Below the pieces are notes generated by a model. The model ran no database searches and was not told where the DNA came from. It worked only from the letters and a program-made list of their open reading frames with translations. The position numbers and the translations under genes were made by a program. DNA of 64,000 nt from Gracilimonas sp034520725. Its GTDB lineage: Bacteria > Bacteroidota > Rhodothermia > Balneolales > Balneolaceae. Every line of letters starts with the position of its first letter. Positions within the stretch are counted from its first letter, which is position 1. Where the stretch lies: NCBI GenBank assembly GCA_034520725.1, contig JAXHNH010000003.1:1-64000 (forward strand), written 5' to 3'. This document shows, in pieces, positions 40,123 to 49,481 of this stretch.

Positions 40123-41487
40123 TCACTCACCTAATTCTTTTCGCATCAAATCGAGTCCATCCCGAAGCATGCTTTGAACCGGCATTTTGGAGGTACATAC
40201 AACTTCACAAAGTGCCATGTCTTCTTCAACCACTTCATAGATCCCAAGCTGTTCCATTCGCTCGATATCATTTGTAATCACAGCTTTTAACAGCTGAACC
40301 GGATAGATATCAAAAGGGAATACCTGCTCATATTCACCGGAAACAACAAAGGCACGGCGTTCTCCGTGAGTGTTCGTATCCAGCTCATATTTTTTGCCGC
40401 CGAATTTTCTCTGTATCCAGGATGGCAGGGTTCTTGAAATACTAAACTTGTCTGTTTTTGGGATCAGCCATCCGAACAGTTCCGGCTCATCACCCTCGGG
40501 TATCACAGTAACCTGACGTTCGTACATACTCAGGTAACCCTCTTTATCGAGCTTGGTACCGGTCAGCACATTACCGGATATGATACGATTATTTCCTTCG
40601 GTGATATTTCCTTCAGTAAAGTTACTGACAGGCGCACCGATCATGGTGTTGTGATATTTTCGATCCTTGACCTCAGAGCCTGTTACCGCGATCTTGATCC
40701 TTGCGTCGAATTTACCTTCCAGGAACAAACGACCAATAATTACCACGTGCTCCGGATTGACAGTCCAAACGGTCTCACCGCGGTTGATCGGGTCAACCTG
40801 TGCGATCTGAACTCCAACTACTCCCGCAGGGTGCGGTCCATCATATTTAGTTATGGTCACACCTTCAGCGTTAGTTAAAACCGGACTTGGTGTTTCTCTT
40901 GAACTCAAACCTAAATGGATCTTACCATCAGTGAGTTTTTTGAGTGCATTGATACCGGCCTGAAACTCTTTTTCTTGTCCCTCAAGCAACAACGACATAT
41001 CAGGTGCCAGGGGAGCAGAATCAAATCCTGAGATAAAAATAGCCTTTGGAGTTTTCTCAGGATCAGCTATCACATTATATGGACGCTGTTTCAGAAATGG
41101 CCAGCAACCGGAGGCTGCCATTTTTTCAACGACTGCCTCTCTTTCAAGGGAATTGGGATCAGCTGCGCCAAAGTCTTCGTATTCAATTTGCTCATCAGCC
41201 AGTACACGGATTTCCAGCAGTCGGCGCTTTGCACCTCTTACAACCTGGGCAACCTCACCGCTTACCGTAGAGCAAAACTTTACTTCTTCGAAGTCCTTAT
41301 TATAGAGCAACGGTGTTCCGGCCTTAACTTCATCACCTTCTTTAACGGTGGGCTTTAACCTTGCCCCGTGGAAGTCTACAGGTTTAACAGCGATCGTTTT
41401 TGCAGTTTTATCCGGAGCAAATTCTTTATCAGCTTCACCAACAAGCTTGATATCAACTCCTCGCTTAATCTTCTTTACATCAGACAT
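40123..41487 (-). CDS. nqrA: Na+-NQR subunit A
   Basis: 454 residues. Peripheral cytoplasmic subunit of Na+-NQR that couples NADH oxidation to Na+ export. N-terminal VKPVDFHGARLKPTVKEGD and VSGEVAQVVRGAKRRLLEI form the biotinyl-like domain; the Rnf/NqrA core has PHPAGVVGVQIAQVDPI and TVNPEHVVIIGRLFLEG. First gene of nqrA-F; 248 bases of AT-rich DNA upstream (41488-41735) must hold the operon promoter. TACCTTTC on the minus strand near 41595 is only a partial match to the -7 element. Confidence 0.96.
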   Translation of the reverse strand: MSDVKKIKRGVDIKLVGEADKEFAPDKTAKTIAVKPVDFHGARLKPTVKEGDEVKAGTPLLYNKDFEEVKFCSTVSGEVAQVVRGAKRRLLEIRVLADEQIEYEDFGAADPNSLEREAVVEKMAASGCWPFLKQRPYNVIADPEKTPKAIFISGFDSAPLAPDMSLLLEGQEKEFQAGINALKKLTDGKIHLGLSSRETPSPVLTNAEGVTITKYDGPHPAGVVGVQIAQVDPINRGETVWTVNPEHVVIIGRLFLEGKFDARIKIAVTGSEVKDRKYHNTMIGAPVSNFTEGNITEGNNRIISGNVLTGTKLDKEGYLSMYERQVTVIPEGDEPELFGWLIPKTDKFSISRTLPSWIQRKFGGKKYELDTNTHGERRAFVVSGEYEQVFPFDIYPVQLLKAVITNDIERMEQLGIYEVVEEDMALCEVVCTSKMPVQSMLRDGLDLMRKELGE

Positions 41488-41735
41488 TTATGATTCAAAT
41501 AATCGATTAATTGAAAATGGGATTGAGATATGTTCTATCTCCCTTCATGAATTAGTCTCTAACAAACAATACTTGCTTAATGAAACAAGGGCAGAAAGGT
41601 AGTTAATTTTTTGACTCATTTCGAGTAAAAAAATGAAGAACTTTGCGGATATTTATAGGCACCTAACCTCTTGCAGACACTCATTCTAAGCAAACGGCCC
41701 AGATCTACATCCCTTAAGTAAAGAAACGGTTAAGA

Positions 41736-42737
41736 TTATAAAATGAGCATGGCGTCACCAAATGAGTAAAATCTATACTTATTTTTGATGGCGTGATCAT
41801 ATACTTTTTTCATTTCATCGAATCCCATAAAAGCTGATACCAGCATAAGCAAGGTGCTTTTTGGAAGATGGAAATTGGTAATGAGAGCATCTACCGCTTT
41901 GAATTTGTACCCCGGCGTAATAAAGATATCCGTATCCATAGACCGGGGTTCGAAGTTTCGATTTTCATCCGAAGCTGTTTCAAGGACCCGAACACTGGTG
42001 GTTCCCACGGCCGTAATATGTTTTGCTTCATTTAACTCCCGGCATCTTTTTTCTTCCAGCTGAAACCACTCACTGTGCATCTTATGTTCTGAAATATCTT
42101 CTGTTTTGACGGGTGCAAAAGTTCCCAGCCCAACATGCAGCGTCACTTCAGCCTTCTTAATCCCTTGCTGCTCTAGTTTTTTGATGAGTTCTTCGGTGAA
42201 ATGCAGTCCGGCTGTAGGTGCGGCCTTACTCCCCATGTCTTTGGCGTACACGGTTTGATATTCATCTGAGAGCGACTCATCCTGCTCAATGTAGGGTGGA
42301 AACGGAGTATGCTTGAATGGCTCAATCCGCGGATCATCAAGATCACAGGATAACTCAATAGTGCGAAGGCCGTCATCAGCTACATGCGTTACTTTTGCTG
42401 AGACCCCATCCGCAAGTTTTACTGTTTTATTGAGCTTGAATTTCTTTCCCGGCCGCACCATCGCTTCAACGGTTCGGTTGTTGTGAGCCGAGGTTACAAA
42501 TATTTCTTTCTTTCCATCATCAAACAGCAGCCTGCATTTTTCAACCTTGCTGTTATTTACTACTAAATTGGTGTGAGCCGGAAGATAATCACCTACATTA
42601 TAGAAATGATCATCCGTGATCTTTCCTGTTTTTCGGTCATAGACCAGCAAACGGGCATGATCTCTGGGGTTAGCGGGTGATTGAGCGATCAGCTTTTCCG
42701 GCAGATCGTAATCAAAATCGGATAGGGTATATTTCAT
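41736..42737 (-). CDS. queA: S-adenosylmethionine:tRNA ribosyltransferase-isomerase
   Basis: 333 residues. Transfers and rearranges ribose from SAM to 7-aminomethyl-7-deazaguanine in queuosine synthesis. Seen: DYDLPEKLIAQSPANPRDHA, LVVNNSKVEKCRLLF, SKAAPTAGLHFTEELI and LHVGLGTFAPVKTEDI, then LITNFHLPKSTLLMLVSAF. Full length. It is last in an xseB-dxs-lipoprotein-queA run on the minus strand, 15 bases after the lipoprotein gene. Some residues differ from consensus (NNSKVEKCR against NNTRVIPAR) but the core is intact. Confidence 0.95.
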   Translation of the reverse strand: MKYTLSDFDYDLPEKLIAQSPANPRDHARLLVYDRKTGKITDDHFYNVGDYLPAHTNLVVNNSKVEKCRLLFDDGKKEIFVTSAHNNRTVEAMVRPGKKFKLNKTVKLADGVSAKVTHVADDGLRTIELSCDLDDPRIEPFKHTPFPPYIEQDESLSDEYQTVYAKDMGSKAAPTAGLHFTEELIKKLEQQGIKKAEVTLHVGLGTFAPVKTEDISEHKMHSEWFQLEEKRCRELNEAKHITAVGTTSVRVLETASDENRNFEPRSMDTDIFITPGYKFKAVDALITNFHLPKSTLLMLVSAFMGFDEMKKVYDHAIKNKYRFYSFGDAMLIL

Positions 42738-42752
42738 TAAATCATAAAGAAT

Positions 42753-43412
42753 TTAGTCGAGCGAGAACTCAAAGAAGTTTTCCTGATTTGGCCTGACTTT
42801 CACTTTCCTTGTTTCAACAAGCATGCTGTCCACCACTATTTTGAAGGCAATGCTGTCAGTTACCACAAATTCACTGTTGTCTGCCGTAACGAAGTCGGCC
42901 CCAAAGGCAAGCATGTTGGGGTTGATAAAAAACTCTCCGTCAGCATTGGAGGTTGTAAATGGTGCAGATTTGTAGAGAAGTGAGTCTGTTTTTTCGGTGA
43001 ATAACAACCTCGTAAAACTTTCATTATTTGGAGTAACGATCTCATATACATAGATACCATCACTCAGCAGTTCAGCGGGTATGGTGACCACATGTTCACC
43101 TGAATCCAGTTCTGCCATAAAGAAATTAGATAATAAAGAGTCAGACCGATACCGATATAGATTTCCCTCAAATTCTCCTGTAGAGCTGGAGTTGAAACTG
43201 ATATCAAAGCCTTCATCCACGTCCTCCGGGGTAAAAATATCATTCGGTTTATAAAAGTTTTCTACGTGGATCTCAGCTCCCTGAACCGGACCACTTCCAT
43301 CCACTACCACGCCTTGAACTACGCTGTAATATGCGGGCTGTGAGTCATTCAAACAGCCTGTCACCGTAAAAGCTGCTACAATTATCGATATTAATACTGC
43401 CTTGTTGCTCAA
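42753..43412 (-). CDS. Hypothetical lipoprotein with Ig-like/carboxypeptidase-regulatory layout
   Basis: 219 residues. Lipobox VTGC at residues 17-20, so it is anchored in a membrane facing the periplasm or surface. Residues 28-60 (VVQGVVVDGSGPVQGAEIHV) match the opening strands of CarboxypepD_reg-like beta domains. The rest is beta-rich with two or three repeats of that size. No enzyme motif. The likely start is TTG 43412, overlapping the dxs stop by four bases. Probably translated with dxs but functionally unrelated. Confidence 0.75.
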   Translation of the reverse strand: MSNKAVLISIIVAAFTVTGCLNDSQPAYYSVVQGVVVDGSGPVQGAEIHVENFYKPNDIFTPEDVDEGFDISFNSSSTGEFEGNLYRYRSDSLLSNFFMAELDSGEHVVTIPAELLSDGIYVYEIVTPNNESFTRLLFTEKTDSLLYKSAPFTTSNADGEFFINPNMLAFGADFVTADNSEFVVTDSIAFKIVVDSMLVETRKVKVRPNQENFFEFSLD

Positions 43413-45340
43413 ATCCTGATCTCTTTCTTTTCGTAATAGTTTTGAACCGTTTCAATGATTCCCTTCACTCCAATACCTATCTCATCATGAAGTTCTTCCT
43501 GGGTACCGTGTTCTATTATACGATCGGGAACACCCATTATTTTGAGAGTCGGTCGATCCGCTTTCTCAGTAATATACTCAGCCACGGCACTTCCAAATCC
43601 GCCTAGTTTTGCCCCATCTTCCAGTGTAATGATGTGATCATAGTTTTCACAAATCCGATCAATAAGGTCTGTATCCAATGGTTTTGCAAAGCGCATATCA
43701 TAATGGCCAATATGGATCCCTTCTTTATCTAGTTTCTCGGAAGCTTCAGTCACATACTTACCAATGGGACCAAAACTGAGCATGGCTACATCTTCACCTT
43801 TTTGCAGCTCTATTCCCTTTCCGATCTCGATTTCTTTGAATCCTTTTTCTATTGCCATTCCTGTGGCCTGACCTCTTGGATAGCGAATAGCCCATGAGCC
43901 GTCATTATATCTCGAGGCGGTATACATCATATCTCTGAGGTCCTGCTCATTGAGCGGGGATGATATCACCATATTTGGAATAGCCCGCATAAAAGCCACA
44001 TCGTATAATCCGTGATGTGTAGGTCCGTCAGCTCCCACCAGTCCGGCCCGGTCGATGCAAAAAACAACCGGTAATTTTTGAATAGCCACGTCATGGACCA
44101 GCTGATCATATCCGCGCTGCAGGAATGACGAATAGATGGCACAAAATGGTTTTTTACCCTCTGCTGCCAGCCCCGCTGCAAAAGTAACCGCATGCTGTTC
44201 TGCAATACCTACGTCAAAAGCCCGGTCCGGATAGGCGTTCATCATCGGCAACAAGCTTGAACCGCTGGGCATAGCCGGCGTCATACTCACGATCTGTTTA
44301 TCCTGAGTGGCCAGTTCTACCAAAGCCTCCCCAAATACATCCTGATACTTAGGCGCCGGTTTTACTTTCTGAGTTACCGTTTTAGCCAATGATTTACCGG
44401 TGATCTTATCAAAAGGACTGCTGGATGCGTGCCATTTGGTTTGCTCCCGTTCTGCCGGGGCAAAGCCTTTTCCTTTCACGGTAACTATGTGCAACAGCTT
44501 TGGGCCTTTTACTTCTTTCAGGTCTTCCAGGATATTTCTCAGACCTTCTACATCATGCCCATCTGTGGGGCCATAATATTTAAAACCGAGGGCTCTGAAC
44601 AGCCCGCCGGGCGTCAGTGCTGCGGTCACTGCATTTTCAAGCTTCGCGCCGATCTTCCGCATTTTCTCGCCGGCCGATTTAAAATGGCCGAGCATGTCGT
44701 AGATCTCATCCCTCATCTTATTGAAGGTCTTGCTGGTAGTGATATCCGCCAAATACTCTTTCAGCGCTCCAACATTGGGATCGATAGACATATTATTGTC
44801 ATTCAAGATCACCAGGATATCGCTATTCATGGCGCCGGCATTATTCATGGCTTCAAATGCGAGTCCGGCAGTCATGGCTCCATCGCCTATTACCGCCACT
44901 ACCTTTTTATCTGATTTATCCAGGTCTCTGGCCACGGCCATACCAAGAGCAGCAGATATGGATGTGCTTGAATGACCTACCCCAAAAGTATCGTATTCAC
45001 TTTCTGATCGATTGGGAAAACCTGATAGTCCACCATACTGCCGGTTAGTGTGAAATTGATCTCTTCGCCCGGTTAAAATTTTATGCCCATAAGCCTGATG
45101 CCCGACATCCCAAACAAGCAGATCGTTGGGTGTATCATAAACGTAGTGAAGGGCGGTCGTCAATTCAACAACGCCAAGGCTGGCACCAAAATGTCCGCCG
45201 TTCACAGATATCTGATCGATGATGTACTGCCGAAGCTCGTCACAGACATCCTGCAACTGCTCAGGTCTTAATTTCTTTAGATCGGAAGGAGAATCAATGC
45301 TCGCAAGCAGTGTTCCCGGCTTTGGCTTTATGCTCTCCAT
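43409..45340 (-). CDS. dxs: 1-deoxy-D-xylulose-5-phosphate synthase
   Basis: 643 residues. First enzyme of the MEP isoprenoid pathway, joining pyruvate and glyceraldehyde 3-phosphate with thiamine diphosphate. GDGAMTAGLAFEAMNNAG, closed by NDNNMSID, is the ThDP site. HYVYDTPNDLLVWDVGHQAYGHK, VKGKGFAPAE, DVGIAEQHAVTFAAGLA and DRAGLVGADGPTHHGLYD are conserved in order, and the last third is the transketolase C domain. Full length. 19 bases after xseB. Confidence 0.97.
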   Translation of the reverse strand: MESIKPKPGTLLASIDSPSDLKKLRPEQLQDVCDELRQYIIDQISVNGGHFGASLGVVELTTALHYVYDTPNDLLVWDVGHQAYGHKILTGRRDQFHTNRQYGGLSGFPNRSESEYDTFGVGHSSTSISAALGMAVARDLDKSDKKVVAVIGDGAMTAGLAFEAMNNAGAMNSDILVILNDNNMSIDPNVGALKEYLADITTSKTFNKMRDEIYDMLGHFKSAGEKMRKIGAKLENAVTAALTPGGLFRALGFKYYGPTDGHDVEGLRNILEDLKEVKGPKLLHIVTVKGKGFAPAEREQTKWHASSSPFDKITGKSLAKTVTQKVKPAPKYQDVFGEALVELATQDKQIVSMTPAMPSGSSLLPMMNAYPDRAFDVGIAEQHAVTFAAGLAAEGKKPFCAIYSSFLQRGYDQLVHDVAIQKLPVVFCIDRAGLVGADGPTHHGLYDVAFMRAIPNMVISSPLNEQDLRDMMYTASRYNDGSWAIRYPRGQATGMAIEKGFKEIEIGKGIELQKGEDVAMLSFGPIGKYVTEASEKLDKEGIHIGHYDMRFAKPLDTDLIDRICENYDHIITLEDGAKLGGFGSAVAEYITEKADRPTLKIMGVPDRIIEHGTQEELHDEIGIGVKGIIETVQNYYEKKEIRI

Positions 45341-45359
45341 AATTACTCATCTGATCTTA

Positions 45360-45560
45360 TTAGGTATCGGCCTCGTTGACTTGTTCTATTCGAAGCTCAG
45401 CTTGTTCAAGGATTTCAGTACAGAACCTTGACATCTTTACTCCCTCTTCGTACAGCTTAACAGAGTCTTCAAGGGTGATATCCTCGTTTTCGAGTTCTTC
45501 TACTATGGTTTCCAGTTTCTTTAAAGCTTCTTCAAAGCTCGGTCGTTCCTGATCGGCCAT
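45360..45560 (-). CDS. xseB: Exodeoxyribonuclease VII small subunit
   Basis: 66 residues: SFEEALKKLETIVEELENED, LTLEDSVKLYEEGVKMS-type helix (here ITLEDSVKLYEEGVKM), then CTEILEQAELRIEQV. This is the standard coiled helical hairpin. The large subunit xseA is not within the window. The pairing with dxs is common in bacteria. Confidence 0.92.
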   Translation of the reverse strand: MADQERPSFEEALKKLETIVEELENEDITLEDSVKLYEEGVKMSRFCTEILEQAELRIEQVNEADT

Positions 45561-45689
45561 TAAGATTTTTTAGATGCGTTACGGTATTTAATTTCTTTCC
45601 CCCCAATAATACCGGTTATTTCCCAAAAAGACATGCACTAAACCCCGAATCAGGGTTTTACTCACGCACCTGAATTTCACCTCAACAAC

Positions 45690-46931
45690 TTAATCTATTA
45701 TCTGAAAGGGCAATCGGTTGAAAACCATGTGCCCGTTACTCATAACGAGGATCACATCTTGTGTGGCTTTCATATCTTCGATCGGATTGCTGTTCAGAAC
45801 AACCAGATCTGCTTCGTAACCGGGCTTCAACTGACCGGTTTTGTTTTCGATTCGAAGTAACTCAGCCGCTACGGTTGTTGCACTTCGTATGGCTTCATAT
45901 GGAGAGAAACCAAGTTCTACATAAAAGGTCATTTCATGACTGATGCGGGTCATACTATTGGGTCCGTATCCGGTATCGGCTCCGGTCACGATCTTCACTC
46001 CTTTTTCGCGAGCGCGTTGCACCGTGTTGCCAAGCTCAGGTAGCATATGGCGACCTCTGTTCCTAAGCACCGGATTGTCATAATCGCCGCCGGGCTGAGT
46101 CAGGTCATATACAGTGCTGTAGGTAGGTACAAAATAGGTTCCTTTTTGAACCATGAGGTCCAGGGTTTTATCACTGAGGTATGTTCCGTGCTCAATACTT
46201 CTTGCCCCTGCACTGACGGCAGCATAAGAGCCTTCATCACCATGGCCGTGGATCTGAATTGGCACGTCATATTTAGCTGCCTCTTCTACCACGATCCGGA
46301 GCTGATCTTCAGAATACGTTTGCTTACGCGGATCTGTGTTGGGCAAACCGGCTCTTTCGGTACCTCGCGTTTTAATAAATTCTGCGCCTCTTTCAACATT
46401 GATCTGTACCAGTTTTCTGAGAGCCTCTTCTGTGGTCACTCCATCAAAAAGTGCGGCAAGTTCAGGATCAGCCAGGATACTCTCCCCCAGATCAGGTGTT
46501 ACAAATATGCCGGCCGGAATCATATCAGGTCCGGGCAGGTAATTTTGATCGACCAGGTTCTTGATAGCTACATCCTGAAAGAATGGAACACTGGAACTGC
46601 GAACCGTAGTCACACCGGATCTAAGTGCCCGATCTGCCGATGATAGTGAATTCAAATGCGTGTGGGCATCAATATAGCCGGACATTACATATTTTCCTTC
46701 CAGGTCTATGACCTCGTATCCTGATGGTATGGTACTACCCGCCTGTAAAATAAGCTCGACCTTTCCATCTGATATCAAAATAGTCGAGTTATCGAAAATC
46801 TCTTCTGCCTCATGATCTATGATGTGCCCATTTGTTAGAGCATATGAATTATGCGTGAGTTTGGATTGTGCCTGCGAAAAGCCGGAGAGAAAAAGGATGA
46901 AAACTACAATTAGAAGAGTGGATCGGATCAT
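45690..46931 (-). CDS. Exported amidohydrolase-family metal-dependent hydrolase
   Basis: 413 residues. Sec signal peptide (STLLIVVFILFLSGFSQAQ). Binuclear amidohydrolase fold: MSGYIDAHTHLNS (HxH), IQIHGHGDEG and ARSIEHGTY (metal His), KIVTGADTGYGP (metal Asp). The last 60 residues (GYEADLVVLNSNPIE) form the composite beta-sandwich. This subgroup resembles imidazolonepropionase-like and Xaa-Pro dipeptidase-like hydrolases; the substrate cannot be assigned. Stands alone, 129 bases downstream of nothing on its strand and 91 bases after comEC. Confidence 0.85.
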   Translation of the reverse strand: MIRSTLLIVVFILFLSGFSQAQSKLTHNSYALTNGHIIDHEAEEIFDNSTILISDGKVELILQAGSTIPSGYEVIDLEGKYVMSGYIDAHTHLNSLSSADRALRSGVTTVRSSSVPFFQDVAIKNLVDQNYLPGPDMIPAGIFVTPDLGESILADPELAALFDGVTTEEALRKLVQINVERGAEFIKTRGTERAGLPNTDPRKQTYSEDQLRIVVEEAAKYDVPIQIHGHGDEGSYAAVSAGARSIEHGTYLSDKTLDLMVQKGTYFVPTYSTVYDLTQPGGDYDNPVLRNRGRHMLPELGNTVQRAREKGVKIVTGADTGYGPNSMTRISHEMTFYVELGFSPYEAIRSATTVAAELLRIENKTGQLKPGYEADLVVLNSNPIEDMKATQDVILVMSNGHMVFNRLPFQIID

Positions 46932-47021
46932 GCCAAATAAACTTAATTTTAATTCCTCTCATTATAGCAAAAGAAGGACAAGATTCCATTTACTGCGAAA
47001 AACGGAAACTTTCTTTAACAA

Positions 47022-49427
47022 CTAATCCCAATGTATTCGCCTGATAATTCTTCCATCAGATTCCAGAATGACTGCCTTCTCGAGGCTGGTAAATAATAAT
47101 TCCGAGCGGGTGGTTGAGAGACGCTGAATAGCCTCTTTATGAGGATGTCGGTATCTGTTTGGTTCAGACAGTGAGATAATTGAATAATCGGGTGTCACCT
47201 TATTCAGGAATTCCAGACCGGAACTAGTTCGACTGCCGTGATGACCCACTTTCAGTACATCCGTATCCAGCAGATCATCATATTTACTCAGAACCCGCTT
47301 TTCCTGATGGGTACCTGCATCTCCCGTAAACAGGAACTCTGATTCTCCATAAATGACGTTTAAAATGACGGAGTGTTCGTTGGCATCTGAATTATGGATC
47401 TTTCCATCCGGCCCTAAAACCAGAATCACCATTGCCGGGTCTATGTTCAAGGTATCTCCCTCTTTCAGTGATTCAATAGGAATGCCTTTTTGAGCCGCCG
47501 TTTCCAAATAGTTTTTATACAGCTCTGAATCATAATCATAGCCTGAATTATAAATCGTACCGATCTCGATTTCGTTGATGAGATCCACAATACCACCAAT
47601 GTGATCCGAGTGTGGATGGCTCAGTACAATGGCATCCAGCTTATCAATACCGCCTGACCGTAAATGAGGAAGTATTACCCCTCTCCCGGAATTATATCCC
47701 GGCGACCACACTCCGGCATCGATCAAGATATTTTTACCGGTTGGAGTTTCAAGCAAAGCCGCATCACCCTGACCCACATCAAAATAGGTAACAGTTAGTT
47801 TAGCAATTTGAAGTTCCTGACTCAAATTCCAGCTCACCAGTATACAGGCGGCTGCCAATACAGTATTCAACATTTTCCATCGCAAGGATGCCAGATGCCA
47901 TGTTGCGATCGTAAAGATCAGGATCAGCCAAAAAACAAAAAAGAAAGGATTATTGAGTGAAGCCGTGGTCCACGCCCAGTTCCACGAAGCCGCCATCATC
48001 ACAAACTCCCTCATTCCTTCCAGAAAGTAGTAGGATGGTATATTAATCCAAAAGCCAAGTGTCGGGATCACAGCTGTGATTCCCAAAGCCAATAGTGACA
48101 ATGGAACAACAATTCCCAGCAGAGGAACAAAGAGTGCATTTGCCAATGGACTCACCAAAGAGATCTCTCCAAAATAATAGACCTGCAAGGGATACAACCC
48201 AAACTGTACCACCAGAGAAACGATCACAACCATCAGCGGCTTGCCATACCATTGGATTCGCACCCAGTATGGAAGTAGATTTTGCATAACGGGCAGGATC
48301 AAAAGAATGATCAGAACTGCCGAAAATGAGAGTTGGAAACCAATTTCAAAAAGTTGTTCGGGGTCATAGATCAATAAAGTGATGGCTGCAGCTGCTGTCA
48401 GATTTATAGAGTTGTTGATCTTGTGGTATAGTTTGCCATACGTCAAAAAGAATGCCATCACGGACGCCCGGCTCACAGATGGAGAAAAACCTGTTATACC
48501 TGCATAGCTGATCAGTATCAAAACCAACAGCAGCAAACCCATGGCCTTACCATTCTTTCGGGTCCAGAAATAGGGAATAATCACCCAGAACGGGGCAATG
48601 ATGAACCCGACATGCAATCCGGATACAGCCATGATGTGTGATAACCCGGCTCTTGCAAAAGCTGATTTTGATTGTGTATCCAGATCCTGTTTGAAGCCGA
48701 TTAGCAGGGCTTTGGCAATGGGGGCCGTTTGCTCTGAAAAGTTTTTCTCAACCAGCTCTAACGCTTTTTCCCTCCACCAGACCCACTCTGCGATCTTCTT
48801 ATTTGGCGTGACCTGAAACAAGCTATCCACTTTTAGCTGCACCGATATATCCTGTGACATCAGGTAGCCTTTATAGTTGAAATCAAGGGGATTACGCTTT
48901 TCTGAGATCGGGATAACGGTGGCGCTGAAAAACACTTTATCACCCAAAGTTATATCGCCTTCCACTTCATCAGCCAACACCCTCGCTTTATATGGATGGG
49001 GTATGACAACTCCATTATAATAAGTGGTATCCGTTTCAACATCCCATCTCACTTTTCCGGTGGACGTGTATGATATAGATACGATCTGTCCTGAAGCCTC
49101 CACTTCCTCCCAGTCCAGTTCTTCTAACAACGCGATCACTACAGACCTTTCGCTTTCTTGCTCTACCGACATCCTGAACAGGCCAAACGAAACAATGAGA
49201 AGTAAGAACAGAACGGAAGCGACCTTTGGCCAGCGTGTCATACGAGATCTGCGACTCACCCATTCTGATAACGCATATAGTATGAATAGTCCTGCTAAAC
49301 CCCCTGTAATAACATCGGACGCCGGTTCATAAAAATAAAAAAGCAGAATACCTGCAATAAAGAATAGTGCTATTCTTACTGCAGGATATCTGCTAAATGG
49401 AAATCGATATGTACCACGTCGCTCCAT
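47022..49427 (-). CDS. comEC: ComEC/Rec2 DNA uptake channel
   Basis: 801 residues. N-terminal membrane helices, an OB-like DUF4131 region (VEASGQIVSISYTSTGKVRW), then the Competence domain with HIMAVSGLHVGF and ISYAGITGFSPSVSRASVMA. The C-terminal metallo-beta-lactamase domain has VGQGDAALLETP, LSHPHSDHIGGI, LFTGDAG and KVGHHGSRTSSG. It imports single-stranded DNA across the inner membrane. Ends with TAG, showing that TAG is a normal stop in this genome. Full length. Confidence 0.93.
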   Translation of the reverse strand: MERRGTYRFPFSRYPAVRIALFFIAGILLFYFYEPASDVITGGLAGLFILYALSEWVSRRSRMTRWPKVASVLFLLLIVSFGLFRMSVEQESERSVVIALLEELDWEEVEASGQIVSISYTSTGKVRWDVETDTTYYNGVVIPHPYKARVLADEVEGDITLGDKVFFSATVIPISEKRNPLDFNYKGYLMSQDISVQLKVDSLFQVTPNKKIAEWVWWREKALELVEKNFSEQTAPIAKALLIGFKQDLDTQSKSAFARAGLSHIMAVSGLHVGFIIAPFWVIIPYFWTRKNGKAMGLLLLVLILISYAGITGFSPSVSRASVMAFFLTYGKLYHKINNSINLTAAAAITLLIYDPEQLFEIGFQLSFSAVLIILLILPVMQNLLPYWVRIQWYGKPLMVVIVSLVVQFGLYPLQVYYFGEISLVSPLANALFVPLLGIVVPLSLLALGITAVIPTLGFWINIPSYYFLEGMREFVMMAASWNWAWTTASLNNPFFFVFWLILIFTIATWHLASLRWKMLNTVLAAACILVSWNLSQELQIAKLTVTYFDVGQGDAALLETPTGKNILIDAGVWSPGYNSGRGVILPHLRSGGIDKLDAIVLSHPHSDHIGGIVDLINEIEIGTIYNSGYDYDSELYKNYLETAAQKGIPIESLKEGDTLNIDPAMVILVLGPDGKIHNSDANEHSVILNVIYGESEFLFTGDAGTHQEKRVLSKYDDLLDTDVLKVGHHGSRTSSGLEFLNKVTPDYSIISLSEPNRYRHPHKEAIQRLSTTRSELLFTSLEKAVILESDGRIIRRIHWD

Positions 49428-49481
49428 AATAGTAAGAGCGACTTGAGGTCAATTCCTTACAAAAAAATTTAAATTGGCGTT

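Noticed and set aside
47022..49427. Plus-strand open frames opposite comEC (such as 49024-49332)
   Set aside because: Antisense shadows of conserved ComEC domains with serine/threonine-rich low-complexity translation.
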